The notes below the pieces were generated by a model. That model was not told where the DNA came from. It did no database searches and saw nothing but the letters and a program-made list of their open reading frames with translations. From PXAP01 sp964421595 (GTDB taxonomy: Bacteria; Bacteroidota; Bacteroidia; Bacteroidales; PUMT01), in NCBI GenBank assembly GCA_964421595.1, contig CAYQXY010000024.1, positions 16,752 through 80,751 of the forward strand: 64,000 nucleotides of DNA, written 5' to 3'. Position 1 is the first letter of the stretch, and each line of letters begins with the position of its first letter. A program made the translations under genes and the position numbers. Shown one piece after another: positions 27,355-35,311 of the stretch.

Positions 27355-28689
27355 TTACAGTAAAAAACTTAAAAGGATACCTGCTGCAACTGCAGATCCT
27401 ATAACGCCCGACACGTTCGGTGCCATTGCATGCATTAACAGGTGGTTTGTCGGATCATAACGTAATCCCTCGTGCTGAACTACCCTGGCAGAATCGGGCA
27501 CTGCCGATACACCTGCTGCCCCGATAAGAGGGTTGATCTTATTGCCTTCTGACAGAAAAAGGTTCATGAACTTTGCAAAGAGCAAACCTCCGGCAGTAGC
27601 GATCATGAATGATATAGCACCAAGTCCGAAAATAAGAATTGATGTTGGTGTTAAAAACACATCGGCCTGAGTCGATGCACCCACTGTCAGCCCCAGCAGT
27701 ATGGTAACGATGTCGATCAGGCTGCCCCTGGCTGTCTCGGCAAGCCTGCGGGTAACAGTCGATTCCTTAAGCAGATTCCCAAAAAACAGCATACCCAGAA
27801 GAGGCAGGGAGCTTGGAGAAATAAGAGCGGTTATTATTAAACCGATAATCGGGAACAGTATTTTTTCAAGTTTTGATACCGCACGGGGTGGTTTCATCCT
27901 TATCACCCTCTCCTTCCTGGACGTAAGCAGCCTCATTATGGGTGGCTGGATAACCGGAACCAGGGCCATATAAGAGTATGCAGCAATTGCAATCGGGCCA
28001 ATAAGGTTCCTTACAGTGGTCCCGTCAGGTAAAACCAATACCCCGTCAGCAAGCTTTGATGATAAAAATATGGCTGTTGGTCCGTCAGCTCCTCCGATTA
28101 TCCCGATTGCCCCGGCTTCCGGAAGCGCAAATCCGAGTATTAGTGCACCGAGGAATGTGAGGAATATCCCGATCTGTGCCGCGGCTCCCAGCAACATTAG
28201 CCGGGGATTGGAAATTAGCGATGAAAAATCAGTCATTGCTCCAATTCCAAGGAATATAAGGGGGGGATAAATCCCCCTGACCACGCCAAAATAAAGGTAA
28301 TTCATTACACTGCCTTCTTCGTATATGCCAAGTTGCAGTCCCGCATCCTGCACAAAGGGCATATTGCCGATAATTATTCCGGTGCCTATAGGCACAAGCA
28401 ATAATGGTTCATATTCATAGCGAATGGCCAGGAATATAAATACAAGACCAATTAACACCATGAAAACATTTGCCCAGGTGATATTTACAAAACCCGAAAA
28501 ACTGAAAAAGGTTCTTAATCCTTCCAGTGCCCTGGACCCGGAATCATCTGCACCATAACCGGATAACGAAGTAGTTGAATAAACTGGTTCTGTGCCTGGA
28601 TTTGTTTTGTCATGACCTCCGTATTGGTTAAAGCTCCACAAAATAGCCAGAAATGCTATGATACCGAAGACAAGAAAGAGTCGCTTCAT
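27355..28689 (-). CDS. mmdB: Na+-pumping decarboxylase beta subunit (methylmalonyl-CoA decarboxylase)
   Basis: The membrane subunit that decarboxylates carboxybiotin and pumps Na+ outward. 444 residues. After a signal-like N-terminus (1-20) and a loop, multiple transmembrane helices start near 65. Hallmarks of the OadB/MmdB family are GAMTDFSSLISNPRLMLLGAAAQIGIF, GIIGGADGPTAIF, a conserved Asp in GADGP, and the C-terminal NPLIGAAGVSAVPDSARVVQ with NHLLMHAMAPNVSGVIGSAVAAG. The N-terminal extension is longer than in the Klebsiella OadB. It is the last gene of mce-mmdA-mmdD-mmdC-mmdB, 9 bp after the biotin carrier gene. Confidence 0.93.
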   Translation of the reverse strand: MKRLFLVFGIIAFLAILWSFNQYGGHDKTNPGTEPVYSTTSLSGYGADDSGSRALEGLRTFFSFSGFVNITWANVFMVLIGLVFIFLAIRYEYEPLLLVPIGTGIIIGNMPFVQDAGLQLGIYEEGSVMNYLYFGVVRGIYPPLIFLGIGAMTDFSSLISNPRLMLLGAAAQIGIFLTFLGALILGFALPEAGAIGIIGGADGPTAIFLSSKLADGVLVLPDGTTVRNLIGPIAIAAYSYMALVPVIQPPIMRLLTSRKERVIRMKPPRAVSKLEKILFPIIGLIITALISPSSLPLLGMLFFGNLLKESTVTRRLAETARGSLIDIVTILLGLTVGASTQADVFLTPTSILIFGLGAISFMIATAGGLLFAKFMNLFLSEGNKINPLIGAAGVSAVPDSARVVQHEGLRYDPTNHLLMHAMAPNVSGVIGSAVAAGILLSFLL

Positions 28690-28698
28690 AATTTTATC

Positions 28699-29121
28699 TT
28701 AAACCAGTTCAATCAATACATCTCCCTGCAGAACAGTCGATCCGGGTGTGACGCGGACTGATTCTACCACGCCTTCGCTATCAGATTGAATTTTGTTTTC
28801 CATCTTCATAGCCTCCATGACAAGCAAGGTCTGCCCTTTCCTGATAACATCGCCGGGTTTTACCAGTATTTCGACGATACTCCCGGGCAGCGGCGAAATA
28901 ATGGCTATTGGTGCTCCCTTCTCCCTTTTCTCGATCTTATCTCCCCCCAATACCGGAATTTCTGCCCTGATAAGCGTGGGTGTCTTTGTCTTTTTTACCT
29001 CCCTGTGAACTTCCACGGTATAAGTTGTACCGTTTACTTCGATATTTGCAAGATTTCCATCGAAATCCTTTATCTCGATATCGTAACTATTTCCACTTAT
29101 AGTGAATTTAAAATTCTTCAT
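28699..29121 (-). CDS. mmdC: Biotin carboxyl carrier protein of the decarboxylase
   Basis: 140 residues. The C-terminal biotinyl domain (about 70-140) contains EAMKMENK, with biotin expected on Lys106. The N-terminal part (1-58) is a beta-rich domain found in oxaloacetate and methylmalonyl-CoA decarboxylase carriers. It shuttles the carboxyl group from the MmdA transferase to MmdB. No Ala/Pro-rich linker of the Klebsiella type is present; the connection is a short Lys/Glu-rich one. Spacing to its neighbours is 3 bp and 9 bp. Confidence 0.93.
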   Translation of the reverse strand: MKNFKFTISGNSYDIEIKDFDGNLANIEVNGTTYTVEVHREVKKTKTPTLIRAEIPVLGGDKIEKREKGAPIAIISPLPGSIVEILVKPGDVIRKGQTLLVMEAMKMENKIQSDSEGVVESVRVTPGSTVLQGDVLIELV

Positions 29122-29124
29122 AAT

Positions 29125-29493
29125 CTATTGTCGGGGGATTTGTCTTAATCCATAAATTTTTGAACTCCAGGGAGAATATCTCTTGGAAACTTTCTTGATT
29201 GTTATAACACCACTCTCCTGATCATGCATTTCGTTCAGATACATGTACATAGCCATTCCAATTGCAACACTCAACTCCCCGGTAATTCCGGGTTCAGCCA
29301 CCCTTAACGGTTTCTCCTGATTCACTTCCCTGCTGAACAATGAACGGAAATCAATTTTCAGCAACGAAGGAAGATTATAAAAGACGAAATACAATAATAC
29401 AAGGGCAAGGAATACTACAAGATATCCGACAAGTGCTATTGTAGTGGCAAAACCATCTACTTGTGAAAAATCAAAAACTATCGATAGTATCAT
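29125..29493 (-). CDS. mmdD: OadG-family gamma/delta subunit of the decarboxylase
   Basis: 122 residues. One transmembrane helix at about 17-40 (TIALVGYLVVFLALVLLYFVF) anchors the complex. The cytoplasmic part has ELSVAIGMAMYMYLNEMHDQESGVITIKK, a pattern seen in Bacteroidota OadG proteins, and ends in SPWSSKIYGLRQIPRQ, close to the family's conserved SPW...GR tail. It holds the carboxyltransferase onto the membrane subunit. It sits 12 bp after mmdA. Confidence 0.88.
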   Translation of the reverse strand: MILSIVFDFSQVDGFATTIALVGYLVVFLALVLLYFVFYNLPSLLKIDFRSLFSREVNQEKPLRVAEPGITGELSVAIGMAMYMYLNEMHDQESGVITIKKVSKRYSPWSSKIYGLRQIPRQ

Positions 29494-29505
29494 TTACCCC
29501 GGTAT

Positions 29506-31065
29506 TTACAGTGGAATATTGGAATGCTTTTTTGGTGGATTGACGTCCTTTTTTGTCATTAATGTCTGCAAGGCCCTTATAATCCTGAACCTGGTATTGC
29601 GGGGCTCAATTATATCATCTATAAACCCAAACCGTGCAGCTTCATATGGATTGGCAAATTTTTCTATGTAGTCATTTTCCCTGGCTGCTATATAATCAGA
29701 TCTCTCATCAGGATCAGTGATCGCCGAGATATTTTTACCTTCAAGGATCTCTATGGCTCCCTGTGCTCCCATAACGGCAATTTCGGCTGATGGCCAGGCA
29801 TAATTAATATCTCCGCGCAGTTGCTTGCAACTCATAACATCATGAGCGCCACCATATGATTTTCGCAGCGTAACGGTTATTTTCGGAACTGTAGCTTCAC
29901 CATAGGCAAAAAGAAGCTTGGCACCATGAATAATTATTCCCCCGTATTCCTGGGCACTACCCGGCAAAAACCCGGGTACATCAACCAGGGTGACGACCGG
30001 AACATTAAAAGCATCGCAAAACCTTACAAACCGTGCGGCTTTTCTTGACGCTTCTATGTCCAGAACCCCTGCAAGGTAATTTGGCTGGTTAGCTACAATA
30101 CCCACGGGCATGCCATTGAATTTCGCGAATCCGACTACAATATTCCTTGCATAATGGCGGTGCATCTCAAGGAATTCTTTATAATCGACAATTGAGTAGA
30201 TCACATCCTTAATATCGTAGGCCTGATTGGATTGTTCAGGAATTATTTCATTAAGGAAATCATCGGCCCGTTCAGAAGGGTCATCACAATCGGTAACAGG
30301 AGGATCTTCAAGGTTGTTTTGCGGAAGGTATTCAAGCAGTTTCCGGATAAGCAGCAGACCTTCTTCTTCATCTTCAGCCTTGAAATGAGCTACTCCCGAT
30401 TTGGAAGTATGAACAGTTGCTCCCCCGAGATCTTCGGTACTGACTACTTCGCCTGTTACCGCTTTTGTAACCTTGGGACCTGTAACAAACATGTAGCTTG
30501 TTTTATCACTCATAATTATTACATCGGTAAGAGCAGGTGAATATACTGCACCTCCGGCACAGGGGCCAAAAATGGCTGATATCTGCGGTATCACTCCCGA
30601 AGCCATAATATTTCTCTGGAATATTTCGGCATACCCGGCAAGGCTCATTACCCCTTCCTGAATACGGGCACCACCGCTGTCATTAATCCCGATAAGAGGT
30701 GCACCAACTTTCATGGCCTGATCCATGACCTTGCATATCTTTTTTGCAAAAGTCTCTGAAAGAGATCCTCCCAGAACCGTAAAGTCCTGAGAATAAAGAT
30801 ACACCACACGGCCATCTATAGTCCCATGTCCTGTGATGACTCCATCGCCTGGATATTTCTCCTTTTCAAGGCCGAAATCTGTGCACCGGTGTGTGACAAA
30901 CATGTCATACTCTTCAAAGCTCCCATCATCAAGCAACATTTCAATTCGTTCCCTGGCTGTCATTTTACCTCTGGCATGCTGCGCCTCTATGCGCTTTTTC
31001 CCTCCGCCCAGCTTGGCCTCCTCCCTCAGTGCAATAAGATGATTGATCTTTTCCTGTCTGTTCAT
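29506..31065 (-). CDS. mmdA: Methylmalonyl-CoA carboxyltransferase (alpha subunit)
   Basis: 519 residues of the acyl-CoA carboxylase carboxyltransferase family. It moves the carboxyl group of (S)-methylmalonyl-CoA to biotin. Motifs: GKMTARERIEMLLDDGSFEEYDMFV, GDGVITGHGTIDGR, GGSLSETFAKKI, GINDSGGARIQEGV, GPCAGGAVYSPALTDV, KSYGGAHDVMSCKQLRGD, and EIAVMGAQGAIEIL. The first and second halves form the CoA and biotin sites. The genes for the biotin carrier and membrane subunits follow immediately, and the epimerase gene precedes it, so decarboxylase rather than propionyl-CoA carboxylase function is favoured. Confidence 0.95.
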   Translation of the reverse strand: MNRQEKINHLIALREEAKLGGGKKRIEAQHARGKMTARERIEMLLDDGSFEEYDMFVTHRCTDFGLEKEKYPGDGVITGHGTIDGRVVYLYSQDFTVLGGSLSETFAKKICKVMDQAMKVGAPLIGINDSGGARIQEGVMSLAGYAEIFQRNIMASGVIPQISAIFGPCAGGAVYSPALTDVIIMSDKTSYMFVTGPKVTKAVTGEVVSTEDLGGATVHTSKSGVAHFKAEDEEEGLLLIRKLLEYLPQNNLEDPPVTDCDDPSERADDFLNEIIPEQSNQAYDIKDVIYSIVDYKEFLEMHRHYARNIVVGFAKFNGMPVGIVANQPNYLAGVLDIEASRKAARFVRFCDAFNVPVVTLVDVPGFLPGSAQEYGGIIIHGAKLLFAYGEATVPKITVTLRKSYGGAHDVMSCKQLRGDINYAWPSAEIAVMGAQGAIEILEGKNISAITDPDERSDYIAARENDYIEKFANPYEAARFGFIDDIIEPRNTRFRIIRALQTLMTKKDVNPPKKHSNIPL

Positions 31066-31170
31066 GTTTTATATATATTTTCCAAATTGAGTAAATCTCA
31101 AAAAATAAATCTCAGTCTGACACTGATCGAACCAGCAATAATTCCGGGTGATAGGTCATCCGATCAACAA

Positions 31171-31581
31171 TCACTTGTTTTTATCTTCGCAGAGTTCAGT
31201 CAGTACGCCGAATGTAGATTTGGGGTGCAGGAAAGCAATATCAAGCCCTTCAGCTCCTTTACGAGGTTGCTTGTCAATTGTCTGGATACCATTTTCCTCA
31301 GCATGCCGCAATGCCTCCTCAATTCCCTTAACGGCAAATGCAATATGGTGAATGCCTTCTCCCTTCTTTTCAAGGAATTTCGCAACAGGTCCATCTTCAG
31401 AAGTTGATTCCAGCAATTCTATCTTGGTCTGGCCAACCATAAAAAAAGCAGTGCGCACTTTCTGATCGGCAACCTCTTCAATGTTGTAGCATTTAAGTCC
31501 GAGCACCTCCTCATAAAATTTAATCGATGCTGTAAGGTCCTTTACTGCGATACCTATATGTTCAATATGTGTTGTTTGCAT
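31171..31581 (-). CDS. mce: Methylmalonyl-CoA epimerase
   Basis: 136 residues of the glyoxalase/VOC superfamily. It interconverts (R)- and (S)-methylmalonyl-CoA, linking methylmalonyl-CoA mutase to the decarboxylase. Motifs: THIEHIGIAVKDLTASIKFYEEVLGLK (metal-binding His), GEGIHHIAFAVKGIEEAL (second His), and FGVLTELCE (Glu ligand). It is the first gene of the operon, 105 bp upstream of mmdA, with a promoter-like element at 31604-31611. Confidence 0.95.
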   Translation of the reverse strand: MQTTHIEHIGIAVKDLTASIKFYEEVLGLKCYNIEEVADQKVRTAFFMVGQTKIELLESTSEDGPVAKFLEKKGEGIHHIAFAVKGIEEALRHAEENGIQTIDKQPRKGAEGLDIAFLHPKSTFGVLTELCEDKNK

Positions 31582-31603
31582 AGTCTGTAAGGATTATTTA
31601 CAA

Positions 31604-31611
31604 CAAATGTA
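31604..31611 (-). promoter_or_regulatory. -7 element TACATTTG before the mce-mmd operon
   Basis: It matches TAnnTTTG on the minus strand, 22 bp before the mce ATG, implying a very short leader. At 19 nt upstream the minus strand reads CTG rather than TTG. Confidence 0.45.
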
Positions 31612-31806
31612 TCTATTAATCACTTATATTCAGTATGATATTTATCAACAAAAAACTCTTAAAATGTTGTTTTTAAACATACAAACCGATCACGCAAACA
31701 GCGTGAAAACACAATATTCAACACAAATAAAAACAGGATTCCTGCTTAATGAGTTGATATTTTAAAATGTATGGGCTGGACTATATTTCCTGCAGAATAA
31801 GAATTC

Positions 31807-34800
31807 CTACCTGATTATGGAATCGTAGATGACCTGCTGTATCTTGCTCCTGACATTCATTTGCAGAAGTTTATTCTGAAACTGGTCAGGATGCACCCTG
31901 TTGGAAAGGAAAATATAGACTATTTCGTCACGCGGATCAACCCAGGCAATAGTTCCTGTGAAGCCGCTGTGACCATAGCTTTCCTGGGAAGCTGAGAGGG
32001 CTGTAGGACCGTTTTCAGTAGGCTTCTTCTCCGGCCTGTCAAATCCGATACCCCTGCGGTTGCCGTTGTTCCCTTCGGGAGCTGATGTAAATTTCCTGAC
32101 GGTTTCAGCCTGGAAATAATTTATACCCCCATATTCTCCATTCTGAAGGAAAAGCTGCATCAGTTTCGCAAGGTCATTCGCATTTGAAAAAAGTCCTGCA
32201 TGCCCGCCTACACCACCTATCATAGCTGTTCCGGCATCATGAACATGTCCATGAACAAGCTGGCGCCTGAAGATGACATCATTTTCCGTTGGGACAATCT
32301 CATCGGGCCGGTACTTTTCAAGAGGCAGATAGGTAATCCTGTTGGCCCCAAGAGTTTTATAGAGGTTCTTTTCCAGGAATACATCAAGAGGTTCTGAACC
32401 TATCCCTTCAATGATGCTTTTGATATAGTAATATCCCAGGTCACTGTAAAGATACTGCCTTCTTGGCCTTAGAGATGATTCATTGATACGTCTGTAAATT
32501 GATTCACGATAGGACTTGTTCATAAACATCCTGTTGGCAACCCGTATTGTAAAATCACCCTCTGCCTGATCGCTGAAAAGGCTGTCGGCAAACCTGTAAT
32601 GCCTGTTCATATACATATTACTGGCAAGCATATAAGGGTAATGCGCAGAAACTCTTTTTGAATAGAGTTCTTCGTCCGGAACCAGGCTTTCGAAAGTGTC
32701 ATAATAAAATGGGATCCATGGTTGAAGCCTGGCCTGATGAGTAAGCACATCCATGATAAGAAGATCAGCCTTGTTTGTTCCCTCCAGATCGGGCAGATAG
32801 TACCCAAGAGTTTTGGTCAGATCAAGCTTCTCCTCCTCGATCAGCTTCATTAAAGCAGGTACCGAAGCTGCTATTTTGGTAACTGAAGCTATATCATACA
32901 GATCGCCGGTTTTTACCGGATTGGCATGTCTGTACGTGTGATGTCCGTAAGCCTTATGATAGACTACAACCCCCTTACGGGCGACGAGGACCTGAGCTCC
33001 TGGTGTTGCCTTCTCATTGATCGCATTATAGATTATATCATCAATTTCCATAAGCTTCCCTGAATCAAGTCCGGCATCCTCAGGAATAGAATACCTTAGT
33101 CTGGCAAGCGTTGATGTTTCACTGCCATTGTTTATCACGTACCTCGCTGTTGAATTTACAGGTAACAGGCCTGTAGCGGGAATTGCCCCGAATATAAGCT
33201 GGGCAGCATAATCCTGTGCTATATTATTATCCTCATAAGCCATCAGGACAGATTTCACATTTGTTAATTCATCAAAAAAGGCAAGTGAATAGGGAGAGGT
33301 AAAAACAGTAAGCACCACATTATTCCTCGCAGCAAGTCTCCTGATAAAATAAGATGCTTGCGGAGAAACACCGTATTGCCTGGAACGCCGGCTGTCGGCA
33401 TCATGAATTCCCACTATAACAAGGTTAAACCTCTCCAGTTCCTTCATGACCTGATTAAACTGCTCCAGGGTGGAATTTTTGCTTATGTTAATGTGCTTAA
33501 CCGGTGCATAATTCTCGAGTGATTCCTGGAAGGCATACTTCCTGGCTTCACCAATTGAAACCGAAGCAATAGTCAGAGTGTCAAGACTTCGCAACGGAAT
33601 CAGGTTGCCACGGTTTTCAAGCAGCGTAAGCGATTCTGCAGTAAGTTTTCTTCTTATCAGTTCTGATTGGGGACTGTTAAGATCACGATGCAGGTTATTT
33701 ATATTCACCTTTGAAGGGTTTTTAAGTCCCATCCAGTATTTCGCTATAAGCACTTTCCTGCATCTTTCATCAATTGAAGCCTGATCAAGAACACCATCAT
33801 CTATTGCCTTCCTGATTGAAGAAACTGCACGCGGCACATCTGCGGGAAATACAAGTACATCATTTCCGGCGAGAAGGGCTTGCACTTCAAGTGCACCTGA
33901 AGGAAAATGGTCACTTACTCCCTTCATGTTCAAGCCGTCACTGAAAATAAGTCCCTGAAATCCCAGTTCATCCCTGAGTAACCCTTCGACAGCGTCCCTC
34001 GATAATGAAGCCGCAAGTCCGGCAGTACTGTCAATCGAAGGTATATGTAAATGGGCTGTCATTATTCCGCCAATTCCCTTGTCAATTAAATTAACGAAAG
34101 GAACCAGTTCGAGTGTATCAAATCTCTCCCTGTCATGTCTTATAACCGGTAAAGTATAGTGTGAATCCTGATCAGTGTCTCCGTGTCCGGGAAAATGTTT
34201 TCCTACGGCAAGCACTCCATTATCCTGCATGCCTCTCATATAAAAGAGTGCTTTTTCAGAGACATTCCATTTATCCTCGCCAAATGACCTGTTTCCAATT
34301 ACCGGATTGAGTGGATTAACATTCACATCCAAAACAGGGGCAAAATTTATCTGTGCACCCAGACGCTTCATTTGCCTGGCGATATCGGCCGACATCTCAT
34401 ATATGAGATCATTGTTCCTTACTGCCCCCAGTGTAAGATGCTGAGGAAAGGAAATTGTGCTGTCAAGCCGCATGCCCAGTCCCCATTCGGCATCCATGGC
34501 AATCATAATCGGGGTTTTGGCGGCCGATTGGTACCTGTTGGTCATTATAGCCTGCCTGACCGGACCTCCACGCATGAAGCAGATACCTCCGATATTGTAA
34601 TTCTTTATAAGTTCAGTTAGTTCTGCATCCCTTGCATATCTGCTTTCAGAATAGGCAGAGACCATAATAAGCTGAGCGATCCTTTCATCCGGGGTAAGTG
34701 ACCTCAGGACTGAATCAGCCCATGCCGTTGCTACTCCTGCAAATGGAGGAGAATGGATCTTTCCTGACTGTGCTGATACTTCGTGAACCGGCGACTGGTT

Positions 34801-34860
34801 TACAGGTAGAATAAGCAGAAGAAAAGTTAAAGGAAACAACAATCGGGAAAAGGATCTCAT
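31807..34860 (-). CDS. Exported GH3 beta-N-acetylhexosaminidase fused to a serine hydrolase
   Basis: 1017 residues with a signal peptide (about 1-30). Residues 40-400 are a GH3 catalytic domain of NagZ type: KHFPGHGDT (221-229) carries the catalytic His/Asp dyad loop, and the nucleophile is Asp308 in FSDGLNMKG. Residues 400-590 are the GH3 C-terminal domain. Residues 595-1010 are a class C beta-lactamase-like domain: SVTK 659-662, YSD 805-807 (YxN expected), HSG 964-966. Such fusions in Bacteroidota are thought to degrade peptidoglycan fragments, the first half removing GlcNAc and the second acting on peptide stems; this is family knowledge, not proven here. It is monocistronic. Confidence 0.9.
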   Translation of the reverse strand: MRSFSRLLFPLTFLLLILPVNQSPVHEVSAQSGKIHSPPFAGVATAWADSVLRSLTPDERIAQLIMVSAYSESRYARDAELTELIKNYNIGGICFMRGGPVRQAIMTNRYQSAAKTPIMIAMDAEWGLGMRLDSTISFPQHLTLGAVRNNDLIYEMSADIARQMKRLGAQINFAPVLDVNVNPLNPVIGNRSFGEDKWNVSEKALFYMRGMQDNGVLAVGKHFPGHGDTDQDSHYTLPVIRHDRERFDTLELVPFVNLIDKGIGGIMTAHLHIPSIDSTAGLAASLSRDAVEGLLRDELGFQGLIFSDGLNMKGVSDHFPSGALEVQALLAGNDVLVFPADVPRAVSSIRKAIDDGVLDQASIDERCRKVLIAKYWMGLKNPSKVNINNLHRDLNSPQSELIRRKLTAESLTLLENRGNLIPLRSLDTLTIASVSIGEARKYAFQESLENYAPVKHINISKNSTLEQFNQVMKELERFNLVIVGIHDADSRRSRQYGVSPQASYFIRRLAARNNVVLTVFTSPYSLAFFDELTNVKSVLMAYEDNNIAQDYAAQLIFGAIPATGLLPVNSTARYVINNGSETSTLARLRYSIPEDAGLDSGKLMEIDDIIYNAINEKATPGAQVLVARKGVVVYHKAYGHHTYRHANPVKTGDLYDIASVTKIAASVPALMKLIEEEKLDLTKTLGYYLPDLEGTNKADLLIMDVLTHQARLQPWIPFYYDTFESLVPDEELYSKRVSAHYPYMLASNMYMNRHYRFADSLFSDQAEGDFTIRVANRMFMNKSYRESIYRRINESSLRPRRQYLYSDLGYYYIKSIIEGIGSEPLDVFLEKNLYKTLGANRITYLPLEKYRPDEIVPTENDVIFRRQLVHGHVHDAGTAMIGGVGGHAGLFSNANDLAKLMQLFLQNGEYGGINYFQAETVRKFTSAPEGNNGNRRGIGFDRPEKKPTENGPTALSASQESYGHSGFTGTIAWVDPRDEIVYIFLSNRVHPDQFQNKLLQMNVRSKIQQVIYDSIIR

Positions 34861-35311
34861 AACCCAAATCAGAATAAGTTTAAATAAAAAAATCCGGAAT
34901 AACAGGCCGGCTGGAACCGTAAAGATATATTAATGACTGTTTCTGCCAATTAAATACGAAAGATTTAAAAAAAAATTGCTGACAATTTTTTCTGTCTGAT
35001 CAAATCTTATTACAACTACCTCACAGGCACCTGCCGAAGATACTTGTTCAATCTGATTTTTAAGGATTCTAAATTATCCTCAGACATTTAGCTCATCTGA
35101 AAATACTATCCTGTCGCATACCGTAGAACTGATCATTTATGTATCCCTCTGGTTAAACTCTAAATCCACACCGACAATTTCATGATACGAATACTCTGTA
35201 AGTATGTTACTTAAAAACACTAAAATCCTGAATTGTTTTTAAATCCATTTTTGGTCTTATATTTGCATACAGTCAGCAATCCTTACACATTAACCAAATC
35301 ATTATACTATT
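34861..35311. other. Divergent intergenic gap
   Basis: A 451-bp AT-rich gap between the GH3 fusion and tricorn genes. It holds the tricorn promoter (35233-35265); a TATCTTTA element on the minus strand near 34929 may serve the GH3 gene. No RNA gene or ORF seen. Confidence 0.5.
35233..35265 (+). promoter_or_regulatory. Promoter of the tricorn-protease gene
   Basis: TTG at 35233-35235, a 22-nt spacer and TATATTTG at 35258-35265, 46 bp before the ATG. Confidence 0.5.
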
